Numbered from the stretch's first letter, positions 1 to 6,994 are shown. The stretch: DNA of 42,707 nt from an uncultured Oscillospiraceae bacterium (GCA_934561175.1 CAKTFW010000010.1:1-42707), one strand, 5' to 3'. Notes: a model not told the origin generated them from the letters alone. Made by a program: numbers and translations.

Positions 1-372
1 GTACATCTCCTGCACGATCTCCTCCATCTCGGCAACCTTGGCTTCGCCGCCGGGCTTGCCTGCCGTTTCCGCCTTCAACGCCGCCAGCTTTGCCTCCTTG
101 CGCACAAGCACGGCGTCATAATTTTTGATGACCTCGGCACGCAGATTGAGATAGTTTTCCTCAGTCGGGTTGCGCTTATAAAGGGAGATGAGCTGCTTGG
201 TCTCCTCAGTCAGCTCCGGCTGCTCCTTTTCGATAAAATCACTCTTATCGAACATGTTCATGCCATCGTCCTCAGACTTCGGCTTTTTCGCCGCCGCGGC
301 GGATGTGGGCAAAACAGACAGCACGATGAGCGCGGCTGACAGCAGGGCTGTGATTCGTTTTGATGCTCGCAT
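1..372 (-). CDS. Secreted helical protein of unknown function (C-terminus outside window)
   Basis: The gene runs off the left edge of the window, so only the first 124 codons are seen. The start at 372 has a strong GGAGG ribosome binding site 7 bases upstream. The product begins with a typical signal peptide: basic MRASKR, a hydrophobic stretch, and an Ala-rich cleavage region near residues 25-30. The rest is charged and helical, rich in Lys and Glu, with no motif I recognise. It faces left, away from the SLH-esterase gene, and has its own promoter at 415-444 of the same form as the one in front of sigI. I infer that it belongs to the SigI regulon and acts outside the membrane. Its function is unknown. 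Confidence 0.75.
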   Translation of the reverse strand, partial: MRASKRITALLSAALIVLSVLPTSAAAAKKPKSEDDGMNMFDKSDFIEKEQPELTEETKQLISLYKRNPTEENYLNLRAEVIKNYDAVLVRKEAKLAALKAETAGKPGGEAKVAEMEEIVQEMY

Positions 373-414
373 ATTGTTTTCCTCCAAAGTATGTATTTGG
401 TTGCTCTGCCTTTA

Positions 415-444
415 TATACGCACGGGATACGGAAATCTTGGGGG
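415..444 (-). promoter_or_regulatory. SigI-type promoter of the secreted-protein gene
   Basis: On the minus strand CCCCCAA (444-438) is followed by exactly 17 bases and then CGTATA (420-415). This matches three other sites around sigI (1757-1786, 1808-1837, 3773-3802) in both boxes and in spacing. Known sigma-I promoters have a C-rich, A-containing -35 and a CGWA -10. The assignment is inferred from that and from the repetition here. Confidence 0.7.
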
Positions 445-457
445 TGCTGCCGAAAAA

Positions 458-1717
458 TCAGGAAAGCAGCCAGTTCAGCAGTTCCGCACCATGCTCCAGC
501 CATGCCTTCTGCGGTACGCCCACATGGTCGGTCTCCGGGAACACAGTGATCCGTGCATCCTCGTTCTGCCGCTCCAGCGCGGCAACGAACTGCTCGGAGG
601 ACTCCGGTTTGACCACCACATCGTCCTCGCCCACAAAGGCCCAGACAGGCGTATTTTGGAGAGCGGCCAGCGTTGACGCTGTGGTATCCACACTGCCGCT
701 CATGGGAGCGATGCGAGAAAATGCGTCGGGATACAAAAGCGCCAGATCCCATGTTCCGGTGCCGCCCATACTGTGCCCGGTGAGACTAATGCGGCTGCGG
801 TCAATGCGTTTTTCCTCGCAGACCTTGTCAATGAGCTGCATGACGGTTTCCGATGCCGGTTTCCAGCCCCGTTGGTCCTCGGAAAGCTGCGGGATCAGCA
901 CATACGCCGGAACTTCGCCCAAAAGCCCGTCCGCCAGGTACTGCGGAAAACCGTCTGTTGTGGTCAGTACGGAGAGGTCGCTGCCCTTGCCGTGACCGCC
1001 GTGCAGATAGACGATCAGCGGCATATTTTCGGTTGCATTTGCCGGGGTATACAGCAGATATCCCATAGAGTCAAAGCTATCCTCTGTCAGCGCAGAGGGT
1101 GAGGCTTCGGAGGGGAAATACTGATCCAGCAGGTAAGCAATTTCCGCACGGCTGGCAGGCGCACACAGGTCAAGAGTACCTATGGCATCTGTAAATAAGC
1201 CATGCTCGTTGGCCCAATCACAGGCATCCGCCGCCCAAGGACAGCCATTTTTGAAGGTTGTGTGACCCGCTTGACCGCCTGGTACGGCTCCTGTTTTTTC
1301 AGCGTACCGGAAGAACACGATAGCAAGCTGTTCCCGTGTCACGGCATCATCAGGGCCGAAACTGCCGTTCGGATAGCCCGCAAATAATCCTTTTTCGGCA
1401 CACCAGGAAAGTCCGTCGGCATACCACGCATTTGCGCTCGTATCTGTAAATGTCACCGTTCTGCTTGCATCCTGGCTGCCCTCGATCCGCCAGAGGATCA
1501 CTGCCAGCATAGCGCGGGTCAAAGAATCATCGGGACTGAAACGGTCGTTTCCGGTGCCGTTCATCCAGTTTTCCTCATAGACTCGCTCTACGGATTCAAA
1601 ATACCATGCTGAATCAGATACATCCGAAAATGGAGCGCCTGCGGCAGATGCAGGAACGCTCAGTGCGGAAATAAGCAGTACACCCGCCAACAACGCATGA
1701 AAAAGCTTTACTTTCAT
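458..1717 (-). CDS. SLH-domain surface esterase (alpha/beta hydrolase)
   Basis: This 419-aa protein has a signal peptide (residues 1-26), three SLH repeats (about 28-80, 88-140 and 152-200) and then an alpha/beta-hydrolase domain. The hydrolase half shows an oxyanion-hole motif YLHGGHG near 237-243, the nucleophile motif GHSMG with Ser316, an acid at Asp365/Asp366 in GEDD, and a catalytic His398. It resembles the prolyl-oligopeptidase-like esterases such as feruloyl or acetyl-xylan esterases. SLH repeats normally anchor proteins to cell-wall polymers, so the enzyme probably sits on the surface and removes ester groups from a glycan or similar substrate. It is divergent from sigI and its promoter mirrors the sigI promoter, so I infer SigI control. 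The natural substrate cannot be read from the sequence. Confidence 0.88.
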   Translation of the reverse strand: MKVKLFHALLAGVLLISALSVPASAAGAPFSDVSDSAWYFESVERVYEENWMNGTGNDRFSPDDSLTRAMLAVILWRIEGSQDASRTVTFTDTSANAWYADGLSWCAEKGLFAGYPNGSFGPDDAVTREQLAIVFFRYAEKTGAVPGGQAGHTTFKNGCPWAADACDWANEHGLFTDAIGTLDLCAPASRAEIAYLLDQYFPSEASPSALTEDSFDSMGYLLYTPANATENMPLIVYLHGGHGKGSDLSVLTTTDGFPQYLADGLLGEVPAYVLIPQLSEDQRGWKPASETVMQLIDKVCEEKRIDRSRISLTGHSMGGTGTWDLALLYPDAFSRIAPMSGSVDTTASTLAALQNTPVWAFVGEDDVVVKPESSEQFVAALERQNEDARITVFPETDHVGVPQKAWLEHGAELLNWLLS

Positions 1718-1756
1718 CGTAACACCATTCCTCTCATTGGTCTTGTTTCAATCATA

Positions 1757-1786
1757 TATACGAGCTGAGTGTGCTTCTCTTGGGGG
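1757..1786 (-). promoter_or_regulatory. SigI-type promoter of the SLH-esterase
   Basis: On the minus strand CCCCCAA (1786-1780) is followed by 17 bases and CGTATA (1762-1757). It lies back to back with the sigI promoter at 1808-1837, with 21 bases between the two C-tracts. Confidence 0.7.
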
Positions 1787-1807
1787 CAGGCTAAATATTT
1801 TTTGGCT

Positions 1808-1837
1808 CCCCCAAAAGGCTCCAACACACTGCGTATA
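1808..1837 (+). promoter_or_regulatory. SigI-type autoregulatory promoter of sigI-rsgI
   Basis: CCCCCAA (1808-1814), 17 bases, then CGTATA (1832-1837). Its position about 130 bases upstream of sigI suggests that the sigma factor transcribes its own operon, as in other sigI-rsgI systems. Confidence 0.72.
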
Positions 1838-1965
1838 TAAAAAACAACGATCTCAGAGCTAAGTATGAGGTCTCTTGCGAGCCAACTGCTTGACAGGACT
1901 GCCGTTTTCCGCTATTTTAATTTCTGCAATCGCGTAAGAAACTGCGGAACTGGAGGGACGGCAGT

Positions 1966-2655
1966 ATGAATGAAACGGAACAGCTTCTGCTGGCCCAGCA
2001 GGACCCGCAGGCAAGGGAAAAACTTCTGACGGAAAATGACCTCTTTATCCGCCGCTGTGCTTCCAAGGCGGCAGGGCGGTTTGTGGACTGCCATGACGAT
2101 GCCTATTCCGAGGCGCTGATTGCCTTTAATGACGCCATCACCGCCTATCGACCAGAAAAAGGCTCCTTTCAGGCCCTTGCCGCCGCAGCTATTCAAAACC
2201 GGGTCACGGATCTTCTGCGTAAGGAAAGCCGAAATGCCAAGTGTGTGCCCTTCAGCGCCCTCAGTATGCAGGATGACCACGGCGGCGAAGTCCCCTTTGA
2301 AATCGAAGATCCAGTCCCTATGGTGTCGGATGCTGCGTTGGAAATCAGTGCGCTTCGGCAGGAACTGGACAAGTTTCATATTTCTTTTTTCGACTTGCCG
2401 AAATCGTCCCCAAAGTTTGGCCGGACAAAGCGGGCTTGTCTGGAGGTCATCCGCTGGCTGATCCAGCAACCGGAGAGGGTGGCAGCGGTCAAGAAAACAA
2501 AATGTCTCCCGGCCAGTCAGATCATGGCAGAACTGGGGACTGGCAGCAAGGTTCTGGAACGCAACCGGACCTATATCATCGCCGGAATGCTGATCTGGGC
2601 GGGAGACTATCAGATCATGCGGGAATATTTTCAAATCAGAAAGGAGGGGCTTTAA
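1966..2655 (+). CDS. sigI: RNA polymerase sigma factor SigI
   Basis: The 229-aa product matches the SigI branch of the sigma-70 family. The N-terminal helical region 2 carries the stretch around AYSEALIAFNDAI (residues 46-58) and YRPEKGSF (61-68), which is typical of SigI. The C-terminal part (about 180-215) is the SigI-specific helix-turn-helix region, not a classical region 4. The ATG at 1966 follows a GGAGGG ribosome binding site. One base separates its stop from rsgI, so the two are co-transcribed and probably translationally coupled. RsgI should hold SigI at the membrane until an outside signal releases it. Likely targets are the four matching promoters in this block, including its own. 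Confidence 0.93.
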   Translation: MNETEQLLLAQQDPQAREKLLTENDLFIRRCASKAAGRFVDCHDDAYSEALIAFNDAITAYRPEKGSFQALAAAAIQNRVTDLLRKESRNAKCVPFSALSMQDDHGGEVPFEIEDPVPMVSDAALEISALRQELDKFHISFFDLPKSSPKFGRTKRACLEVIRWLIQQPERVAAVKKTKCLPASQIMAELGTGSKVLERNRTYIIAGMLIWAGDYQIMREYFQIRKEGL

Positions 2656-2656
2656 G

Positions 2657-3715
2657 ATGCGGGGGATCGTTATGGAAATCAAGGGCGGCCGCTGTGTCAT
2701 TTTGAAAAAAGATGGCACCTTTGCGGAGATCCGCAACCGGAATTATGCGGTGGGGCAGGAAGTCTCCGCATCAACCCCCTCTGTGAGAAAGGCTCTCTCT
2801 GCGGCGGCGTGTCTGGTGGTGATCTGCACGGCAGTCTTTGGATACCATCTCTACTACACGCCGACCAGCTATGTTTACATGGACATCAATCCCAGTGTCC
2901 GGCTGGATCTGAACTGCTTTGAGCGGGTCATCGATGTGGTGCCGCTGAATGAGGACGCCGAGGTGCTGCTCTCCAATCTCACCATCCGCAAGGGCAGTGC
3001 AGAAGAATGTATGAACACTATTGTGTCTGCCTGTCAGGAGCAGAATTACCTGAACGAACATAATACGGATATTGAAGTCAGTGTGCGGACAGACAGCGCC
3101 AAGCTGGAAACAGAGGTAGAAACTACTTCTGCCGCCATCGGGGAAGAACAGCTGGAGGTTTCCGTGTTCCAGATGGATGAGGAAGAAAACGACAGCGCCA
3201 TGGAACACCATATCTCCGCCAGACGCCTCCGGGCCATGCGGGCTTATACCGCACAGTTCGGCGGTACGATTGACGAGAACCTGGCTCTGCTGCGGGGCTA
3301 TACCAACGATGAAATTTTCACGATGATTCGTGAGGCCCGCCGCGTTCAGGAGCCGAGTTCAGATGCGCAGCACGATACCGCCCCAGGTTACAGCAGCGGT
3401 ACATCCGCTGAGCCTGCGGAAACACCGTCGTCCACCATGCACACAGAACCGGAAGAAACGCCGGACAACACCAAGAATCATGCAGAAATGGAAACTCCCG
3501 CCCCGACCTCCCCAGTGCCAATGCCTACATACCAGCTTCCCGCCAAACGATTGGAGGCCATTCGGGCCTATACGGAGCAGTTCGGCGGTACGCTGGAGGA
3601 GAATGTCAAACTGCTTCAAGGTATTTCCTCTCGTGAAATCTACAAAATGATTGAAGAAGCCCAGACCGCGCAAAAAGATGGGACGCAGGAGGAAGCCGTA
3701 CCCACCACGCCGTAA
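2657..3715 (+). CDS. rsgI: RsgI-type membrane anti-sigma factor with duplicated C-terminal motif
   Basis: The 352-aa protein has the RsgI N-terminal anti-sigma domain (residues 1-38, starting MRGIVMEIKGGRCVILKKDG), one membrane helix (about 47-66) and the conserved extracellular RsgI region with DINPS at 76-80. In characterised RsgI proteins the Asn-Pro bond of this motif is cut autocatalytically, which here would be Asn78-Pro79. The outer part is unusual. A block of about 42 residues with the core RAYTxQFGGTxxEN occurs at 188-229 and again at 296-338, joined by a Pro/Thr/Glu-rich linker. I do not recognise this block, and no carbohydrate-binding module or protease domain of the Clostridium thermocellum type is visible. 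The ribosome binding site AAGGAGGGG lies in the end of sigI. An alternative start is Met6. Confidence 0.9.
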   Translation: MRGIVMEIKGGRCVILKKDGTFAEIRNRNYAVGQEVSASTPSVRKALSAAACLVVICTAVFGYHLYYTPTSYVYMDINPSVRLDLNCFERVIDVVPLNEDAEVLLSNLTIRKGSAEECMNTIVSACQEQNYLNEHNTDIEVSVRTDSAKLETEVETTSAAIGEEQLEVSVFQMDEEENDSAMEHHISARRLRAMRAYTAQFGGTIDENLALLRGYTNDEIFTMIREARRVQEPSSDAQHDTAPGYSSGTSAEPAETPSSTMHTEPEETPDNTKNHAEMETPAPTSPVPMPTYQLPAKRLEAIRAYTEQFGGTLEENVKLLQGISSREIYKMIEEAQTAQKDGTQEEAVPTTP

Positions 3716-3730
3716 TACAAACAGCCATTA

Positions 3731-3767
3731 GAAAATCACCATTTTTTGAAAAGTGGTGATTTTCTTT
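3731..3767 (+). terminator. Intrinsic terminator of sigI-rsgI
   Basis: GAAAATCACCA (3731-3741) pairs with TGGTGATTTTC (3754-3764), followed by TTT. The hairpin lies just after the rsgI stop and just before the next SigI-type promoter. Confidence 0.75.
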
Positions 3768-3772
3768 ACCTT

Positions 3773-3802
3773 CCCCCAATTTTTCGACATCATTCTCGTA
3801 TA
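3773..3802 (+). promoter_or_regulatory. SigI-type promoter of the 61-aa gene
   Basis: CCCCCAA (3773-3779), 17 bases, then CGTATA (3797-3802), the same boxes and spacing as the sigI promoter. It sits immediately after the rsgI terminator, so the small gene behind it is transcribed separately. Confidence 0.7.
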
Positions 3803-3846
3803 GAAATATATAAGAGAGCCATACACTCGCAGAAAGGGGAATAGCG

Positions 3847-4032
3847 ATGACAGCAGATGCGATATTGGAATACTTGCAAGTAAAAATGGGGTGTCGGTAT
3901 CTCTCCGACTTGCACAGCCTGACAGGCGGAAAACGCAGCCGTATGCTGTATCTGCTCAGCCAGATTCCAAGAGAATCGGCGTCAGCCAGAGATTGGGCGG
4001 ATGTGGGGAACTATCTTTCCTGTAAGAGGTAA
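3847..4032 (+). CDS. Small 61-aa protein downstream of a SigI-type promoter
   Basis: This short frame has a good ribosome binding site (AGAAAGGGG) and a consensus-like SigI-type promoter about 45 bases upstream, which is the main reason to believe it is real. The product begins MTADAILEYLQVKMGCRYLS and is soluble and helical with no signal peptide or membrane helix. I recognise no family. A cytoplasmic adaptor or regulator of the SigI response is conceivable, but nothing in the sequence proves it. Confidence 0.6.
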   Translation: MTADAILEYLQVKMGCRYLSDLHSLTGGKRSRMLYLLSQIPRESASARDWADVGNYLSCKR

Positions 4033-4571
4033 ATTCAACGGCTGAAACCTTAATACGACTCTTGTTGCTCTCTGCCTTGTATGGGTTCGAGTCGGTCTCT
4101 GTCAAATATGGCTTTGGCGGCATCAGAATGCTTCTTCTTTGATTATGGCATCTCACGGCTTGCCCTGCCAACGGCCAAGAAAATCGTTGACGCTTTTTCT
4201 GTTTCTGGCTACAATAGGCACACCGAGGATGGATGCCTTTCCTCCCGTTTTCCGGTGACCACAACGCGTACCACAGACGCCGCCGGGACACACGGGAAAT
4301 GTGGGAAAAAGAGGCCACAAGACCGTTCGCATTCCAGCTGAAAGCGCCGGAAACGCTTAAAAATCAATACAAATCATAGCTTTTGATTCGTTCGCATCCG
4401 TAAGGTCGTCGGTTCGATCCCGATTAGGTCCACCAAAGCGACCCTAGACGAACTCAAATCGTCGATGGTCAACAATGGCTGTCCTGTGTGTTGTACAGGG
4501 CAGTCATTTTATTGTCATAGAGGACCTTGCTCTGGTTTTCTGCACAACGGTTCCGATCGAAATCTATTAGT
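4033..4571. other. Region without a convincing gene; possible island edge
   Basis: Overlapping frames on both strands here lack ribosome binding sites and recognisable domains, and I do not call them. The stretch contains a tRNA-like 3' end at 4401-4435 and a weak hairpin followed by ATTTTATT at 4476-4512. It looks like decayed or non-coding DNA, possibly left by a past integration. Confidence 0.5.
4401..4435 (+). pseudogene. tRNA 3'-end remnant (T arm, acceptor strand, CCA)
   Basis: A T stem (GTCGG at 4408-4412 pairing with CCGAT at 4420-4424) encloses the loop TTCGATC. It is followed by a 7-base acceptor strand TAGGTCC, discriminator A and an encoded CCA (4433-4435). No matching 5' half is found just upstream, and no anticodon arm folds properly. 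Such 3' tRNA copies are typical attachment sites left by integrative elements. The isoacceptor cannot be assigned. Confidence 0.6.
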
Positions 4572-4600
4572 TGACAGCTACAGCGGAAGGCACTACACTA
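4572..4600 (+). promoter_or_regulatory. Sigma-A promoter of a putative small RNA
   Basis: TTGACA (4572-4577) and TACACT (4595-4600) are separated by the ideal 17 bases. No gene on the plus strand follows; a strong terminator follows at 4733-4767. Confidence 0.55.
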
Positions 4601-4606
4601 ATTCCG

Positions 4607-4768
4607 CTATTTATGACGATTAGGTTGCAGACGGCTGTAGGGCCTGTGACCGGAGGCGTTTCTGCGGAGGCGCCTTTCCTGCTATCTTGTCAGCGCGGAA
4701 GCGTGAGACACACAACTTGATGCTTAAACTGCGGAAGCGGAGCATTGCTGCTCCGCTTCCATCTTTTT
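4607..4768 (+). ncRNA. Candidate small non-coding RNA, about 160 nt
   Basis: The segment is bounded by a consensus-like promoter (4572-4600) and a strong intrinsic terminator (4733-4767), with no credible open frame in between. It contains a small hairpin closed by a GGAA tetraloop (CGC-GGAA-GCG near 4694-4703) inside a longer TGTC/GACA stem. I could not match it to 6S RNA, SRP RNA, tmRNA or RNase P RNA by their core motifs. Its role is unknown, and it may simply be remnant DNA. Confidence 0.4.
4733..4767 (+). terminator. Strong intrinsic terminator
   Basis: A perfect 12-bp stem, GGAAGCGGAGCA (4733-4744) with TGCTCCGCTTCC (4749-4760), is followed by a T-rich run. The T run is on the plus strand, so it ends rightward transcripts, while the hairpin also lies just beyond the stop of the leftward gene at 4771. 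Confidence 0.85.
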
Positions 4769-4770
4769 TG

Positions 4771-5082
4771 TCATGCCATTGTGCTTTTCCGGCAGGTGTA
4801 GTGATAGAGAATATTCTCTACGGTGAAGTCCGTTTCCGTTTCGCCATCGTCGCTGTTGTACCAGAGCCATTTGACCAGGCCGCTCATAAACCATGCCTGA
4901 TCCTTCAGGGTGGTGATAGTCCGGCCAAAGGTGCCATAGTCCTGCGCCTGCCCGGTTCCGGAATAGCAGATCGTTCCGTCAGGAAGGATTTCTTTGCGGA
5001 ACGGATACCGGGCAAAGAATTTGTCCAGTGCGGCGTCAACGGCTTCCGGGGCGTCGTGAAATTTGATTTCCTGCTTCAGCAT
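4771..5082 (-). CDS. Hypothetical protein, 103 aa
   Basis: The chosen ATG at 5082 gives a protein starting MLKQEIKFHDAPEAV; an upstream TTG at 5109 is possible but has no better ribosome binding site. The product is soluble, with many aromatic residues in its second half (WFMSGLVKWLWYNSDDGE), and has no signal peptide, membrane helix or motif I know. It lies 42 bases after the BAAT-family gene on the same strand, so the two probably share a transcript. Confidence 0.65.
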   Translation of the reverse strand: MLKQEIKFHDAPEAVDAALDKFFARYPFRKEILPDGTICYSGTGQAQDYGTFGRTITTLKDQAWFMSGLVKWLWYNSDDGETETDFTVENILYHYTCRKSTMA

Positions 5083-5124
5083 TACGGTTTCGTTACCACC
5101 GGGAAACAAATTCCAGCGTTTTTG

Positions 5125-5970
5125 TCAGAGAATCCATCCGGGCGTTTCGCCCGGGTTTTTGTTTTTTCCGCGCTCTCCCCTGAAAAATCGGGTGCTCCGC
5201 AATTCCAGTGGGACAAACAGATGGCTGCCGGAATCATAGCTCAGGTGCTGGCAGAAATAGGGAAAATGCTGTTCCCGCAGACGCTGCAGAATCTGCTTTG
5301 CCGCAAACTCGGAGGGCCACATGGTGTCCTGTTTTGAGGAGATCAGCAGAATTGGGCCGGTGATGTGCTCCGCCTGAATCACTGCGTCGGGGTTCGGGTG
5401 CTGCACCAGCGGCAGGTACAGATCGTACATGGTCAGCTCCCGTGCCCGGATGCTGTTCCACAGTACGGAGCCAATCGGGAATTTCTCTGTTTTGAACGGG
5501 GTATAGGGAAGTGCACTGCCGTGGAAGCTCCAACTGCTTTCCGGCAAAAATGTGACGCCTTTTTCCTTGGCAAAGCCCTGACAGACAGTGTTCATCGGCG
5601 CGACGGCGATTACTGCATTGACCAGTCCCGGCAGCAGGCTTCCCGCCGTCAGTGCCAACTCTGCGCCTTTGGAGATGCCCCACAGTCCGACCTTTTCATA
5701 GCCCATCTCGTGCAGCCGGGCGGCGGCCGCCTCCAAAAAGTCGATCGGGATCTGCGAGAACCGCTGGGGCAGACCTGATTCCATCACATAGGCCAGCGCC
5801 AGCGTGGTCAGCCCATGCGCGCAGAAAACGCCCGCCAGCATCCGGGCAAGCTCCATACCGCCGCCGTTGAAGCAGATCAGCGCTTTTCCCGGATAGTGGT
5901 TTTCTGTCGGGCGGAACAGTTCCCCGCAGAATTCGTCTGACGGAACGCGATAAAGTGTATTTTCCGCCAT
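5125..5970 (-). CDS. BAAT-family acyl-CoA thioesterase/acyltransferase-like hydrolase
   Basis: The 281-aa alpha/beta hydrolase has the GISKG nucleophile elbow (Ser100) followed by A-E-L-A-L, Asp215 in the SKQDTMW segment, and His250 in GSHLF. This layout fits the C-terminal domain of bile acid-CoA:amino acid N-acyltransferases and acyl-CoA thioesterases. The family's usual N-terminal beta-sandwich is absent, as in many bacterial members. The reaction is probably hydrolysis of a thioester or acyl ester in the cytoplasm; the substrate is unknown. The start at 5970 is chosen for its AAAGG ribosome binding site. An upstream in-frame start at 6018 would run back through DNA that encodes an SLH fragment on the other strand. 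Confidence 0.8.
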   Translation of the reverse strand: MAENTLYRVPSDEFCGELFRPTENHYPGKALICFNGGGMELARMLAGVFCAHGLTTLALAYVMESGLPQRFSQIPIDFLEAAAARLHEMGYEKVGLWGISKGAELALTAGSLLPGLVNAVIAVAPMNTVCQGFAKEKGVTFLPESSWSFHGSALPYTPFKTEKFPIGSVLWNSIRARELTMYDLYLPLVQHPNPDAVIQAEHITGPILLISSKQDTMWPSEFAAKQILQRLREQHFPYFCQHLSYDSGSHLFVPLELRSTRFFRGERGKNKNPGETPGWIL

Positions 5971-5992
5971 GCTTTGTCCTTTCTTCCCTGCT

Positions 5993-6421
5993 TTTTCTCC
6001 GAACAATACCTGCACCACAGCGCAGATTCTGACCTTTCTCTGGCGGTCTCAGGGCGCACCGGAACCGACCGGCAAGACAAATCCGTTCACCGATGTGACG
6101 GAAAACGACTACTTTTATCAGGCGGCATTGTGGGCGCGGGAAAAGAATATTATCTCCGCGGACAGCACGGCGTTTAATGGAAATGCACCGTGCACGCGCA
6201 GTGCGGCGGTGCTCTATATCTGGCGGGCGGCGGGATTCCCGGCCGCAGAAAATACCAGCAATTTTGCCGATGTCGCTGCGACGACAAGCTACGCGCCCGC
6301 GGTTGACTGGGCGGTAGCGCAGGGCGTCACAAGCGGCACCAGCGGTACGACTTTCTCACCGGATACCATCTGTACCAGAGCGCAGATTGTGACTTTCCTG
6401 TACCGGGCATTTTCCAAATAA
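5993..6421 (+). pseudogene. 5'-truncated SLH-domain protein gene
   Basis: The open frame begins abruptly inside an SLH repeat (FSPNNTCTTAQILTFLWR), with no signal peptide or ribosome binding site, then contains two more complete repeats and ends normally in an SLH-type C-terminus (AQIVTFLYRAFSK). This is the C-terminal anchoring part of a larger surface protein whose front was lost. The break point coincides with the start of the leftward BAAT-family gene at 5970, which suggests a recombination or deletion junction near 5970-5993. A terminator follows at once. Confidence 0.75.
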
Positions 6422-6433
6422 TTCGAATGAAAA

Positions 6434-6465
6434 GGGCGGGCAAGTGCTTCTTGCTCGCCCTTTTT
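6434..6465 (+). terminator. Intrinsic terminator after the SLH fragment
   Basis: GGGCGGGCAAG (6434-6444) pairs with CTTGCTCGCCC (6450-6460) and is followed by five T. It is the intact end of the original SLH gene. Confidence 0.85.
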
Positions 6466-6490
6466 GTAAGGCTTCGCCAAGTGCGGCGCA

Positions 6491-6518
6491 TTGTATTTTC
6501 CGTGTGATCTGCTATAAT
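6491..6518 (+). promoter_or_regulatory. Sigma-A promoter of the HAD-like gene
   Basis: TTGTAT (6491-6496), 16-base spacer, TATAAT (6513-6518), about 33 bases upstream of the start codon. Confidence 0.65.
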
Positions 6519-6550
6519 AGCGGTAATCAACGGAAAGGAAACGATGTACG

Positions 6551-6994
6551 ATGCGACTGCAAGGCGCGATCTTTGATTTTGATGAAACACTGTTTGACGC
6601 TGCCGGAGCGCTGCTGCCCGGTCTGGAGCGGTTTCTCTCTCTGATGCAGGTAGAGAGCGTATGGATGTATGCCGTCACCGCCCGGCCCGCTGCCGAGGTG
6701 CAGCAGGCGCTCAAGACGAAACGGCTCGCTTCTTATTTCCGCGGCGTACTCTCTGCGCCGGAACACGGCACGACAATGGAGGATGCTGCGCTCTATCAGA
6801 GTGCGGTTCGGCGTCTGCGCACCGCACCGCCCGCGACGGCGGTCTTTACACGGCGGGAAGCGCTGATTGCGCCGCTGCACGCGGTCGGCCTGCCGGTGAT
6901 ACTGGTGGGTGCCGGGCACACCGCGCAGGCGCAGGCGGAGGCGGAACAGGTGATTGAGACCTACGAAGAGATGGTGCAGCAGACAGCGCTGTGA
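6551..6994 (+). CDS. Minimal HAD-superfamily hydrolase-like protein
   Basis: This 147-aa protein starts with a clear HAD motif I, FDFDETL, with Asp9 and Asp11, and has a motif II-like TARPAAE near residue 43. The later motifs are weak. The region VFTRREALIAPL stands where motif IV (usually GD or DD plus Asp) should be, and no acidic pair is visible. Length is about 60-80 residues short of common HAD phosphatases. It may be a degenerate or highly specialised phosphatase acting in the cytoplasm, and the substrate is unknown. It has its own promoter upstream and a terminator behind it, so it is a single-gene unit. Confidence 0.75.
   Translation: MRLQGAIFDFDETLFDAAGALLPGLERFLSLMQVESVWMYAVTARPAAEVQQALKTKRLASYFRGVLSAPEHGTTMEDAALYQSAVRRLRTAPPATAVFTRREALIAPLHAVGLPVILVGAGHTAQAQAEAEQVIETYEEMVQQTAL

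Noticed and set aside
3956..4341. Overlapping open frames on both strands (4081-4341 plus, 3956-4318 minus)
   Set aside because: No ribosome binding site, no family resemblance, and the two strands cannot both code; treated as non-coding remnant.
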